This document shows positions 29,111 through 38,394 of a DNA stretch of 64,000 bases, piece by piece; the first letter of the stretch is position 1; each line of letters begins with the position of its first letter. The position numbers and the translations under genes are program-made. The stretch is taken from positions 201,702-265,701 of the forward strand of contig CAJNDS010002487.1 in assembly GCA_905221605.1 (NCBI GenBank). Reading direction: 5' to 3'. The notes beneath the pieces are model-generated. The model was not told the origin of the DNA and made no database searches. It saw only the letters and a program-made list of their open reading frames with translations. Source of the DNA: Symbiodinium natans (taxonomy: Eukaryota > Sar > Dinophyceae > Suessiales > Symbiodiniaceae).

Positions 29111-29282
29111 TATCTCCACCTCCTCGTTTGTTAAGTGGAAGTCATTCATTTTGTTATTGAACCATCCTAATAAAAAGAAGAAACTTTTTATTTCTTAATG
29201 TTATGGGAACTTCGGGTGGGTGGGTATTTTTCGATGTTCTAAACACAGAGCCTAAACGAGAAAGTGCTCGACCAAAAGCTCT

Positions 29283-29395
29283 TGAACCCTAAACCCTAAA
29301 CCCTAAACCCTAAACCCTAAACCCTAAACCCTAAACCCTAAACCCCAAACCCCAAACCCTAAACCCTAAACCCTAAACCCTAAACCCTAAACCCG
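29283..29395 (-). repeat. CCCTAAA array
   Basis: Sixteen heptamers. Confidence 0.97.
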
Positions 29396-29436
29396 AATCC
29401 CAGACGACCATCCCCAAGCCTGAGAACAGTAGCGCC

Positions 29437-29510
29437 GATACTGCCGGCACTGCAGCCACACGTACATCATCGAGGCCTCTTGGACGGACTTCAGAAGTGT
29501 GGAGGGGTTT
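29437..29510 (+). CDS. candidate Cys/His-containing exon
   Basis: GAGAACAG acceptor-like site, then RRYCRHCSHTYIIEASWTDF. The CxxC...H arrangement could be half of a zinc site, but is too short to assign. Confidence 0.22.
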
Positions 29511-29519
29511 AAGGGTTGC

Positions 29520-29610
29520 CCTAAGCCCTAAACCCTAAACCCTAAACCCTAAACCCTAAACCCTAGACCCTAAACCCTAAACCCTAAACCCTAACCCTAA
29601 GACCCTAAAC
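29520..29610 (-). repeat. CCCTAAA array
   Basis: Thirteen units. Confidence 0.95.
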
Positions 29611-29729
29611 GGGTTTAGTGCGGGGAGAGGAAAGCCCCGGAGTGGAAGTTCAAGCACGTCGCTTCGGGGTATCCTTCGAAGTGGCCACTTAGGACTGCTG
29701 GAACCTTTGGCTTCTTGGCAGGATGCTGG

Positions 29730-29975
29730 GGGTTTAAGGTTTAGGGTTTAGGGTTCGGGGTTCGGGGTTTAGGGTTTAGGGTTTAGGGTTTAGGGTTTAG
29801 GGCTTCGGGTTTAGGGTTTAGGGATTAAGGTTTAGGGTTTAGGCGGGGTTTTCGGGCCCAGGGTCCGAGAACTCTTTGAGACTCTCTTGCGAGCGCAGCA
29901 CTGCTGTGAACCTCTAATATAGGGGTTTGGGGTTTAGGGTTTAGGGTTTAGGGTTTAGGGTTTAGGGTTTAGGGT
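29730..29975 (+). repeat. two TTTAGGG arrays
   Basis: 29730-29850 and 29925-29975; the second runs into an M7 remnant. Confidence 0.93.
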
Positions 29976-29985
29976 TTTGGGGGTT

Positions 29986-30050
29986 GTTGTAATATGATTA
30001 TAATGGGGCCATAAGGGACATCTATTTGCAAATCATTCCGACCCCTGTAT
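29986..30050. mobile_element. M7 right part, left end replaced by array
   Basis: AATATGATTATAATGGGGCC, ATAAGGGACATCT, ending ATCATTCCGACCCCTG. The left TIR is absent; TTTAGGG/GGGGG repeat precedes. Confidence 0.6.
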
Positions 30051-30255
30051 CCTGCACAAGTTCTCCGGCCCATGGAAAGCCACACCCTGAAAATACCCAA
30101 CCCCAAAGACACCAAGCAATGCATGTATGATGCAACCCTGAGTCCCTAAACCCTAAACCCCTAAACTCCTAAACCCCTAAACCCCTCAACCAAACCGAAT
30201 CCTCAATCCTCAAGCCCACGAACATGGATGCTTGTGAGAACGGTGAATTTGTTTC

Positions 30256-30327
30256 GAGGTCCCAGCGATGAGGAGAGGTGACCTGGGTGCAGAGACGCTC
30301 AGGGGGCGCTTGGAGGCCAAGTGGCTT
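30256..30327 (+). CDS. candidate exon, first of a plus-strand series
   Basis: After GGTCCCAG: frame with AMRRGDLGAETLRGRLEAKW, ending at the TTTAGGG array (30327-30400). Followed by plus-strand candidates at 30426, 30793, 31212 and 31436. Confidence 0.22.
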
Positions 30328-30410
30328 TAGGGTTTAGGATTTAGGGTTTCGGGTTTAGGGTTTAGGGTTTGGGGATTAGGGTTCAGGGTATAGGGTTGAG
30401 GGTTTTCGCC
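30327..30410 (+). repeat. TTTAGGG array, degenerate
   Basis: About 11 units including TTTCGGG and GATTAGGG. Confidence 0.9.
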
Positions 30411-30425
30411 CTTTCGGCCCCTTAG

Positions 30426-30618
30426 GAGTTCAGGAGCAGCCGGCCCGAAATTCCGAGAGGAGGAGACCGCCAGACGCAACAGGCATGAGAGCTTCGAGGA
30501 GTTGGCCTCGGGCCTGGACATAGGCATCCCAAGACGACTTGGCTCCCGAATTTTACGCTTCAACCGCAGGCAAGGACCACCGAAATTCTGCTACTGCCCG
30601 GAAGCCAACGAAACCCAT
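30426..30618 (+). CDS. candidate exon with good acceptor and donor
   Basis: CCCCTTAG acceptor-like site, then 64 codons open to CAT|GTAAGC, a strong donor match. The frame is open from about 30405, has no ATG, and contains KFREEETARRNRHESFEELA and SGLDIGIPRRLGSRILRFNR. The minus strand also carries an open frame. No family recognised. Confidence 0.35.
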
Positions 30619-30792
30619 GTAAGCCGTCCTGAAACTCAGCATGCAAGGTAGGCTTTGCCTCTTCGGTAGGGATTCTCCCCCTCCAGGGTCTCTTGTCAAA
30701 TTTGGTCCCTCCCTCCAAACAGGACCCTTAAAGCCCGAGCCCCCTACATGGTTTGTTTCTTCGACCTTTTTGGGGCGGCGTTGCCCCTTTAG

Positions 30793-30902
30793 GAAGGCTC
30801 TCTCAACATGAGCGCAGCAACCTTAGCCCAGGCACAAGGGACCCCTGTACATACCAACAGAGAAGGGAGGCTCGAGAGCACCCCCGTTTTCACCCAAATA
30901 CC
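30793..30902 (+). CDS. candidate exon, plus series
   Basis: CCCCTTTAG acceptor-like site with a pyrimidine-rich run, then GSLNMSAATLAQAQGTPVHT and NREGRLESTPVFTQIP up to the next array. A GTACAT donor-like site lies inside at about 30850. Confidence 0.25.
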
Positions 30903-30981
30903 CCTAAACCCTAAACCCTAATTCCTAAACCCTAAACCCTAAACCCTAGATGAGGGGCCCATGAGCTTGTGACAATGGCAG

Positions 30982-31137
30982 CCCAAGGGCAGGAAGGTGG
31001 CCTGCAACACATTCGTCAAGGACGATATGAACCACCTCAGATTCCCCCACTTTCGCGAGGGTGGGGGACAGGGCGTATACCTGAAGAGCCCCAAAGCCTA
31101 TCTCTTTCTGTGGGCTGTTACTTCTAGGACTTCCTAG
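30982..31137 (+). CDS. candidate exon, phase unresolved
   Basis: AATGGCAG acceptor-like site to CTAG|GTAAGC. Two plus frames are open; one has KDDMNHLRFPHFREGGGQGV and ends in TAG at the donor. The minus strand also has an 82-codon frame. Coding status is likely but strand is not certain. Confidence 0.22.
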   Translation, partial: PKGRKVACNTFVKDDMNHLRFPHFREGGGQGVYLKSPKAYLFLWAVTSRTS

Positions 31138-31211
31138 GTAAGCTACGAAAACCGTAGAGGCTTGTGGTTCTTGAGGACGGGCTTGTAGGTTCATGAACCA
31201 TGGGCCTCTAG

Positions 31212-31297
31212 ACGTGAGGGAATCTCGGATTCAAGAGGCGAAGGGTGCTTTGCAAGCCGATTCAAGGGATCTTCAGGACTCAGGGCCCCACTTGGAG
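31212..31297 (+). CDS. candidate exon ending in the M2d TIR
   Basis: GCCTCTAG acceptor-like site, 86 bp, DVRESRIQEAKGALQADSRD then LQDSGPHLE, ending TTGGAG|GTTCATGG where the GT belongs to the left TIR of M2d. Removing M2d to its right CCAAG joins QDFSAPYVAGLLR in phase 0, then TGA. Confidence 0.3.
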
Positions 31298-31435
31298 GTT
31301 CATGGTACTTACTGAATAGGAACTGCACTTATAACTCAACTATCACCATATCAGGGCACTTAGGGGGCTTATGAGTGGGCTATAAGGGCTATAAGTACAG
31401 TTCTAATTGGTTAATAAGTACCATGAACCTCCAAG
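31290..31435. mobile_element. TIR element family M2, copy d
   Basis: ACTTGGAGGTTCATGGTACT at the left, AAGTACCATGAACCTCCAAG at the right; long complementary arms through the centre. The complete M2 reference copy in this window. Confidence 0.92.
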
Positions 31436-31477
31436 CAAGATTTCAGTGCCCCGTATGTTGCGGGACTCCTTCGGTGA
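31436..31477 (+). CDS. candidate terminal exon after M2d
   Basis: QDFSAPYVAGLLR and TGA, in phase with 31212-31297 if M2d is spliced. A second acceptor-like TTTCAG at 31446 gives another open frame. Confidence 0.2.
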   Translation, partial: QDFSAPYVAGLLR

Positions 31478-32198
31478 TTCGAGTTACATGCGGCTTCGAC
31501 TCTGTGCCGTTGGTGGTGTGTCACATGCCAGGACGCTCAGGATGAAACCCTCCTGAATCCAGACTATGAGACTCCTGAGCTCTGAGCTTGAAGCTGTGTA
31601 CACACACAACACACACCCTGGAACCCTCAAACAATGATCGCTATCATTATTATCATGATTGCCGTGTTATGATTGTTATGGTGAGCATGGCTTACTACTG
31701 AAGAATACACGAGAGCGCACACCAGAGCGGCAAACCCTCGCCTACGCAGCGCCCTGAATCTCGTCCCGAGCGGCTTCTCGCTGTCTGACGGACTCACACT
31801 GGCGATGAAGATGCAGACCTTTCTGGCTTAGGGCTTAGGGCGCGGGAGTCAGGATTTGTCTGGTACGAGTAGTAGCAGTACCACTACCACGACCACGACC
31901 GGGACATTTCGCATCGGCTTCTAGCCGAAAAACATCTAGAACCGGCAGACGAGGATCTCGCTTTTCCCCCCTTCCCGGCTCGCATGTTTCAAAGTGGTCC
32001 TCTTCACAGCATGTGCTTTGCAGGGGCGCCACTTTTAAATTTTTCGGCCCAGCAGAAGAAAAACAGAAACACAACAAACGTGTTCGGCACGCGACTGGCC
32101 GAGCAGAAAAAGAAAAAACAAATTGAGCTGGCCGAGAAAAAACAGACACGCGTTCCACAAGGCAAGGCCGCCCCAGGCCCTAAACTTTGCACTAATCT

Positions 32199-32299
32199 TG
32201 GGATGTTCCCCCCCTTATACTAACGGTCCTTAATAGGGATTATAAAATGGGGTACTCTAATCCCTATTAGGTACTGTTAGCGCAAGGGGGAACACCCCA
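32199..32299. mobile_element. TIR element family M1, copy e
   Basis: TTGGGATGTTCCCCCCCTTA left, GTTAGCGCAAGGGGGAACAC right; full arms around TATAAAATGGGGTACT. Confidence 0.88.
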
Positions 32300-32504
32300 A
32301 CCTTAAACCCTAAACTTGCAAGCACTCAACCCTGAATTCCTTGGATCACTGCTCTGGGATCACTCCTCCTCGCAAGGAGCTTTGAACCCCGAAATCCTCG
32401 CTTCAATGACGATGTGGTGCCCCCTGCAGGTGGTAGATGCTGGTTTAGAGCGGTAGGTCGCACAGGATTCGCTCGTGTGGGCTCACAGGAGGGATTCGGA
32501 GGGA

Positions 32505-32725
32505 TCCCTAAACCCTAAACCCCAAACCCCAAGCCCTAAACCCTAAAACCCTCCATTCTGCGCACCCCAGAAGAGTCAGAGCATGTGACAAAGCTCAATG
32601 GGGTGCCGGCCACCATCAGGCACAGGACGAAGTAGGCGATGAGGAAAGTCCTCTGGAGCTTTCAAGCTTCAAAGAAAAGGGCTTAGGGTTCAGGGTTCAG
32701 GGTTTGGGGTTTAGGGTTTAGGGAG
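32505..32725. repeat. short CCCTAAA and TTTAGGG blocks
   Basis: 32505-32550 (minus) and 32680-32725 (plus), with a 130-bp island between. Confidence 0.9.
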
Positions 32726-32800
32726 TATGTAACCCAAGGTTCCCTAATGCTCCCCACTACTCCCTAAGTACCTAAGCTTTCCTAAACTTCCCTACCCCCC

Positions 32801-33079
32801 ATGGACCCCCCTCACTACGAGGGCCCCTTAAGAAAACGTCCATCTCTGAACGAACTGCAGGGAGGGCACTGGCATTTGTTGGGGTCATTCCTGCAGATTC
32901 CAAGCAGAACTACAGCCGCACAGTTGTCATTGGAAGGAAAAAAAGAAAAAGCATGTTGTTTACGAGGGCATCCTCATCCGAGCCAACAGCGGAGACCAGT
33001 TTCCGAGTGCACCCTAATCCGTGCATGCATGGACCATGGACCCACCAGTGCACCCAGAGTTCAGGGATACCCCTTTTGA
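32801..33079 (+). CDS. weak ORF, 92 codons
   Basis: Contains RKRPSLNELQGGHWHLLGSF and CCLRGHPHPSQQRRPVSECT. It overlaps other open frames; no domain. Confidence 0.18.
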   Translation: MDPPHYEGPLRKRPSLNELQGGHWHLLGSFLQIPSRTTAAQLSLEGKKEKACCLRGHPHPSQQRRPVSECTLIRACMDHGPTSAPRVQGYPF

Positions 33080-33139
33080 AGGCTCCTATGAAAGTAACCA
33101 TGTTGTTCCCCACCGTTGGGGCTTCTTTTTTGTCATGAG

Positions 33140-33740
33140 CCCGTGCCTATGCCCAGAGAAGCCTGCAGAGAATCGTGCCGGGGAGCCTGCAGAGTCCCGC
33201 CGACTATCCCTGCAGGTCCCACCCCAGGAAATCCCGCCTAGTATCCCTGGAGTGCCTGTCAGGGAAAATCTGCAGAAAATGCTGCTGAGGATCCCAGAGA
33301 AGAACCTGCACACCCTGAAACAACCTTAACAGCGAATTCTGGCGAGAGAGCCCTCTCCTCTCTCCCCTCTTCCCTCTCCCCTCTCACCTCTCGCCTCTTC
33401 CTGGTTTTGGGCTTTACTAGGCTTCACGGTTGTGTTGCGCTTTTGCTGTGCTTCGGGATCTTCCAGGCCCTCTCCTGCAGCCAGGTCTCTGTCTTCACCA
33501 GGCTGGTTTTCAGGGTTGTGCCGTAAACCCGGAACCGAAGGTTCACCACACGGAAGCCATTCTTCAGAGAGCCGCCCCCGAACATCCCAGGAGTGCCAGG
33601 CCCGGAGAAGCCCGCAAAGAATCCCGCCGAGTGGCTCGAGCCCTTGCATCCTCGGAGTACCTCCAGACGGAGCCTCTACGAGTCCCGCCGAGTATCCCTG
33701 GAGCGCTCAACCTCGGAGGATTTCGCGGAGAGCGACACTA
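33140..33740 (+). repeat. degenerate tandem repeats of the AGAATCCCGCC family
   Basis: Units such as GAGAAGCCTGCAGAGAATC, GAGTCCCGCCGAGTATCCCT and CCCGCAAAGAATCCCGCCGA at 33160-33320 and 33590-33720. Several frames stay open through them, giving peptides like EKPAKNPAEWLEP and ESRRVSLERS. Frames here should be read as repeat translation unless expression is shown. Confidence 0.6.
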
Positions 33741-33897
33741 CCCTGCCGAGAAAGGCAGGGGTGGCCTCCCCTAAACCCTAAACCCTAAACCCTAAACCCT
33801 AAACCTCCCACAGCAGGTAGCTGCACGGTGGGGATGACAAGGCGTCCCCGATTTTTGAAGAGAATCCCCATGTGGTTGGCGCGCGCGCGCGCAATCC

Positions 33898-34092
33898 ATG
33901 GCTGGAAGTGCGGCCATTCCTGTAGATGCTGAGCTACATTGGCAAGAAATGAATGCTCTTCTGTCTTCTGTGCCGCTGCCAGCGGGTCCAGAAGAAGACC
34001 ATGCGGATGCGAACAGGAATGATGAAAACCTTCTGCACAATGGCGATCCTGGGATGCGGAGAGAGAACTGTTCTGGCGAAATCAGGGTTTAG
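33898..34092 (+). CDS. candidate small ORF
   Basis: Starts at ATG 33898 after a GCGCGC run. Contains MAGSAAIPVDAELHWQEMNA and LPAGPEEDHADANRNDENLL, acidic and well mixed, ending in the TTTAGGG block at 34085. The antisense frame is Ser/Ala/Arg-rich and looks like a shadow. Confidence 0.27.
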   Translation: MAGSAAIPVDAELHWQEMNALLSSVPLPAGPEEDHADANRNDENLLHNGDPGMRRENCSGEIRV

Positions 34093-34524
34093 GGTGTAAT
34101 TAGGGTTTAAGGTTTAAATGGTCTATTAGGGTTTAGGGTTTATGGTAGACACAACAACCGCAAGACAACAGCCCCCGAAAGCGACATCACAAAACCCGTG
34201 CCAAAGCCCTCCACATGCCCTAGCAGTGTTCACCCATAGCCTACAATGAGGCCTCTCCAACTTTTTGAAGGAAACTGCCCCGCTCCCCTCCCCCCCGAGC
34301 TTTCAAGTAACCAAGCCCCTCCCACCCAATGAACTTTTCAAGGGGGAGGAGTGGCTCCCCCGCTTTTAATACAATTGAGAGAATTAAGAAGACAGAGCTA
34401 GAAGAAGAACGAATAGAATAATCTACGATAATAATGTTGTAGCGATATAGTAAAGGCCACAAATGGAGCAGCAGTGCACCGACAAAGGCGCTGCACTCCA
34501 AATTCAGGGAGGGTGGGTTGAGTC

Positions 34525-34854
34525 ATGCGTGCGCCGAGATCTTCGGAGCTCAGCTGCTTTAAGACTTGGATGCTCTCCATCGCGACAGCTGGGGAAGGAC
34601 GTGCCTTCTGCCTGGACGTCCCTTGTGGCCCAGGCCCAGACAAACCAAGCGTGCTAGCGGCCAGCATGCCCGGATTGCGCGTATGTAAGGATAAGGATAT
34701 GAGGGGCCATGATCTTGCCCAGTCCGGTCACCTGGTGCACAAACGATCCTTGAATGACACTGCTGCAACGCTACACATCATATTCAACGAACCCTTGAGC
34801 CGGTGTGGCGCAAGAGCAAATCTGGCCCCTGGATGGCTTAAGAGAGCCCTCTGA
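34525..34854 (+). CDS. candidate ORF, 109 codons
   Basis: Contains FCLDVPCGPGPDKPSVLAAS, VCKDKDMRGHDLAQSGHLVH and LNDTAATLHIIFNEPL, ending TGA 15 bp before a TIR element. Among the best non-repeat frames in the window. No family recognised. Confidence 0.3.
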   Translation: MRAPRSSELSCFKTWMLSIATAGEGRAFCLDVPCGPGPDKPSVLAASMPGLRVCKDKDMRGHDLAQSGHLVHKRSLNDTAATLHIIFNEPLSRCGARANLAPGWLKRAL

Positions 34855-34868
34855 ACCCTCTGCTTAGC

Positions 34869-34970
34869 TTTGGAGTAGACCCTGGAAAAAAAGTTTATAC
34901 TTTTTAGGTTCAAGTAGCTATTATAGGAACCCAGAACCAAAAAAAGGTATTAAAGTGTAGTACTCCAAAA
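34869..34970. mobile_element. TIR element, M6-like
   Basis: TTTGGAGTAGACCCTGG inverted as GTAGTACTCCAAAACCCAG; interior AGGAACCCAGAACCAAAAAA resembles M6 at 36.8 kb. Confidence 0.6.
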
Positions 34971-34980
34971 CCCAGTCTAA

Positions 34981-35304
34981 GACCCGCCGGAGCACAGCGC
35001 TGCCAGGGGCATCGCGCCCACCAAAGTCGTGATCCAAGCGATAACCACAGAGCGGACGATCTGGCGCTCGGTTCTTCTCCGGGTCTTTTTGGGGGGGACC
35101 TCGGGACGGCTAGCTGTGAACCACTTCTGTTCAAGTCGGCTGCAGGCCTCTCAGCTTAGAGATGTGCAGCAAAGGCTTGAAGTGCCTTTTGGGGGGCTGG
35201 CGAGGGTTCAGCTCAAGCCGAATCCGGACCTGCGCAACAACGTGCGGAGGGCTTTAGCACCCCAGACTCGCTACAAGGCGCAGATGCCCCCCGAAAGCGC
35301 GTGA
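34981..35304 (+). CDS. candidate ORF or exon, 107 codons
   Basis: Open from the end of the preceding TIR element (TCTAAG) to TGA at about 35304. Contains IQAITTERTIWRSVLLRVFL, LQASQLRDVQQRLEVPFGGL and NPDLRNNVRRALAPQTRY. Length and mixed composition make it one of the strongest candidates; no ATG near the left end, so an internal or last exon is likely. Confidence 0.36.
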   Translation, partial: DPPEHSAARGIAPTKVVIQAITTERTIWRSVLLRVFLGGTSGRLAVNHFCSSRLQASQLRDVQQRLEVPFGGLARVQLKPNPDLRNNVRRALAPQTRYKAQMPPESA

Positions 35305-35319
35305 CTCCGGAAGCCTGAA

Positions 35320-35607
35320 ATGCTGATCGCAACTCTACGCTGCGCCCCCGCGCCTTCTCGACCAGACCCTCTTTGGGCTCGCAGTCTGCGCGGCGTGCAG
35401 AGTGCTTGCAGAGTGCTTGCAGAGTGCTTGCAGAGTGCTTGCAGAGTGCTTGCAGAGTGCTTGCAGAATGAAACAACCACCCATGAAGATGACCCTCCCG
35501 TCATCTTCTTTGCATGTGCATTGGCCTCAGCAGGGGCCAACCTCGGAAACCACTTCCTCCCCAGCCCTGAGCCCAAACAAGAGACTCCTGCGCTCGAATG
35601 TTTATGA
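35320..35607 (+). CDS. weak ORF spanning an 11-bp repeat
   Basis: Frame runs through the GCAGAGTGCTT repeats, then NETTTHEDDPPVIFFACALA and LGNHFLPSPEPKQETPAL. The part after the repeat looks coding; the repeat part does not. Confidence 0.18.
   Translation: MLIATLRCAPAPSRPDPLWARSLRGVQSACRVLAECLQSACRVLAECLQNETTTHEDDPPVIFFACALASAGANLGNHFLPSPEPKQETPALECL
35397..35467 (+). repeat. 11-bp tandem repeat
   Basis: Six and a half copies of GCAGAGTGCTT. Three units make 33 bp, so every frame gives an 11-residue period. Confidence 0.95.
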
Positions 35608-35826
35608 ACTTAGTTGCTGAGTTCATAAGCCCCCAAAAACAAGTGTGCGCTTTCAGTTCTACAGGGGATTCAGCTGCTAGGTGGATGATCTACATTCCGG
35701 TGTCCCTCTGTTTTTTAGCTCCTTGAACTACAAGGGGGGATGAACGCTAAGAAGGACCACTCAAGCCTCAAAACCCCCAAACCCCCCAAGGGTCCCAGCG
35801 GGATCAACCCCACATACTTGCTCAAC

Positions 35827-35880
35827 CCCTAAACCCTAAACCCTAAACCCTAAACCCTTAACCCTAAACCCTACACCTAC
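35827..35880 (-). repeat. CCCTAAA array
   Basis: About seven units. Confidence 0.93.
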
Positions 35881-35988
35881 AGAACGCTTGGAGGGGATGG
35901 GGGCAGGTGAGGGTTTTGGGCGCCCTAGGATTTGGGGCCTCCGGACTGCCACCCACTCAGGGATCATGCTGGCGACCCTCGTTTTTCT

Positions 35989-36178
35989 GGGATGTTCCCC
36001 CTTCTACCAACCGTCCTGAATAGGGATTCTTGTAAGGGGTTCCTGAATCCCTATTCAGGGCTCTTAGTATAAGGGGAACAGGGATGTTCTCCCTTCTACT
36101 AACAGTCCTTAATAGGGATTAGAGTAAGGGGTACTAGAATCCCGATGAAGAACTCTTGGTATAAGGGGGAACATCCCA
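35989..36178. mobile_element. two M1 elements in tandem
   Basis: Copy f 35989-36080 and copy g 36081-36178, both GGGATGTTC..CC to AAGGGG(G)AACA. Copy f lacks its terminal TCCCA at the junction. Confidence 0.88.
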
Positions 36179-36225
36179 GCTCGTTTCCCGAACCCTAGGA
36201 ATGATGAGATGTCTCTGAACCCTGT

Positions 36226-36370
36226 AGGGTTTAGGGTTTAGGGTTTAGGGTTTAGGGTTTAGGGTTTAGGGTTTAGGGTTTAGGGTTTAGGGTTTAGGGT
36301 TTAGGGTTTAGGGTTTAGGGTTTAGGGTTTAGGGTTTAGGGTTTAGGGTTTAGGGTTCACCCTGAACCCT
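36226..36370. repeat. TTTAGGG array with short inverted end
   Basis: Eighteen heptamers, then TTCACCCTGAACCCTAAC. Confidence 0.96.
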
Positions 36371-36594
36371 AACCTCCGCATGCTCCGGACCTGGCTGGTC
36401 AGGGGCCAGAGATGTCGCACCGTAGAAGGTCGCAGAGACGGCCCAACCTCTCCGTGTACTTAGGGTAGGGTTTAGGGTTTAGGGTTTAGGGTTCAGTTTA
36501 GTGCTTGGAGTTTACCAGTAGTCTTCCCTGAAGACCCACAACAAACAGAAGAAACTACACTACGTTCCCCCTTGCAGAAGACATGCAATACAGG

Positions 36595-36715
36595 GGCCGG
36601 AACAACTACTCATCGTATTCCCTTAGGGTCCCTTTCTCATACATCGACAATTCCCCCCCACCCCCCCCCCCCCCAAAAAAAAAAAAAAAACAACTACTCG
36701 AATTATTCAGGCCCC
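36595..36715. mobile_element. M7-like element with poly-C/poly-A centre
   Basis: GGGGCCGGAACAACTACTCA at the left, CAACTACTCGAATTATTCAG + GCCCC at the right. Confidence 0.55.
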
Positions 36716-36722
36716 GAAAGTA

Positions 36723-36836
36723 CTTGGTAGCCCAGTAACCATATTATGATAAGGGCACCCCTTTTTGGGTTGGCTACTTTACAAGGGAACCCAGAAACCA
36801 AAAAAATAAAGTAAAGGGTACCACTGGGCTACCAAG
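36723..36836. mobile_element. TIR element family M6, copy b
   Basis: CTTGGTAGCCCAGTAACC inverted as GGTACCACTGGGCTACCAAG; complete. Confidence 0.88.
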
Positions 36837-36957
36837 ATTGGGATTTCCAAAATGGGGGGGGGGGGGGGCACAGCCCTCCTTCCATGCGCGCCTGAGTAAA
36901 CCCGCGCCATGACCACCGCGGTGCGCTGCAAGCCTGGCTTCGGGCTCTTTGGGGCCT

Positions 36958-37045
36958 GGGGTTTAGGGTTTAGGGTTTAGGGTTTAGGGTTTAGGTTTAG
37001 GGTTTAGGGTTTAGGGTTTAGGGTTTAGGGTTTATGGTTTAGGGT
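36958..37045 (+). repeat. TTTAGGG array
   Basis: Twelve units. Confidence 0.96.
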
Positions 37046-37317
37046 GGCATGCTACGCATACCATCGAATGCCTCTGGATGCCTCAAAAATGCCCAGAAAA
37101 AGTCGTGGATGCGGCCGAGAAGCTGGTGGAAGTCATGCGGGGATCGAGGACGCGGAGGAACTGGCAGTTAATGCGATACCTCTTCCGGCGTGTTCTGCGT
37201 CCAGGGTTTTTTTCTGGTGTAGGGTGGCGGTTACCGCGACCTCCAATAGGGCACCCCCAAAGCACGGACAAAGCTCCTGAGAGTTGAAACCCCCAAAATC
37301 CAACAGGTGTGACTCCT

Positions 37318-37440
37318 ACTTGGAGGTTCATGGTACTTATTAACCAATTATAACTGTACTTATAACTGTACTTATAACCATATTTGGGCACTTAAGGGGC
37401 GTGTAGCTGGGTTATGAAGAAGTACCATGAACCTCCAAGT
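37318..37440. mobile_element. TIR element family M2, copy e
   Basis: ACTTGGAGGTTCATGGTACT to GAAGTACCATGAACCTCCAAG-type right end. Confidence 0.9.
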
Positions 37441-37609
37441 ACGACATCCTCCTCAACGCCTGATCCGCTCTCTGAAACCTCAGTCCACGAAGTGGTATAA
37501 ACCCTAAACCCTAAACCCTAAACCCTGGGGGCACAGGAGAAACAGCTTGGACAGGCAACCCATCCTTGGAAAGGTGGGGTTTGGCGCCGGGGGTTGGGAA
37601 AGTCAGAGG

Positions 37610-37745
37610 GCTTGGGGTTTGGGGTTTAGGGTTTAGGGTTTAGGGTTTCGGGTTTCGGGTTTCGGGTTTAGGGTTTGGGGCTTAGGGCTTAGGGCTTAGG
37701 GCTTAGGGCTTAGGGTTTAGGGTTTGGGGTTTGGGGTTTAGGGTT
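37610..37745 (+). repeat. TTTAGGG array with TTTCGGG and CTTAGGG blocks
   Basis: About 19 units; three TTTCGGG and five CTTAGGG in succession. Confidence 0.95.
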
Positions 37746-37841
37746 GTTCCTTGCAGCCCAAGAGGTCTTTGGGGGTGCTCCCGGAGTGCCTCGAAATGAC
37801 CTGGAGGCCTGGAAAACACTGCGGGTTGGTTCGCCAAAAAG

Positions 37842-37942
37842 CCATATGAAGCAGGGTGTATACTCACCAATATTAAAAATATTAAAAAAGGAACCTTATA
37901 TACACTCACCAAAAGCAGTAATATAAACCCTGCTTCATATCA
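37842..37942. mobile_element. TIR element M12, single copy
   Basis: CATATGAAGCAGGGTGTATA inverted as TATAAACCCTGCTTCATATC. AT-rich centre. Confidence 0.8.
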
Positions 37943-38089
37943 GTTCTCTCACGGCACAGAAGGGCTGCATGCAAAAGACTTCCAGAAACTGATGGAGTTA
38001 CCTCTTTCACCCCCCCTCTTCCCGCCCCGGACCCGAACGCTGAGCTTTAAACCCGACATACATGCTTGGAAAGGAAACCCAATCCTAGC

Positions 38090-38189
38090 CCCTAAACCCT
38101 AAACCCTAAACCCTGCACCCTAAACCCTACACCCTAAACCCTCAACCCTAAACCCTCAACCCTAAACCCTAAGCCCTAAACCCAAACAC
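38090..38189 (-). repeat. CCCTAAA array
   Basis: About 13 units; the right end CCCAAACACC supplies GTGTTTGGG on the minus strand. Confidence 0.94.
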
Positions 38190-38268
38190 CTTGGCCATGA
38201 TCTTCTACATCCTGGCCCGGCATCCGCTCGAACGATTTCAGCGTGAGCTTGGCGAGGTCGTGGGTAAC
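38190..38268 (-). CDS. candidate exon with both splice borders
   Basis: Minus strand: CTGCTTAG acceptor-like site, 79 bp, CCAAG|GTGTTTGGGTTTAGG. Reads VTHDLAKLTLKSFERMPGQD then VEDHGQ. The intron would begin in the sense-oriented TTTAGGG array. Confidence 0.34.
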
Positions 38269-38394
38269 CTAAGCAGGCAGAGCTAGCGCGACCATTTGCT
38301 TGGCTAGCTATTTTTTAAATTTTTAGCTGCCTTACTAGGAAACCCCATAAACCCAAGAAGGTTAAGGATCTAAAGTTACAGTAAAGCACCACAA

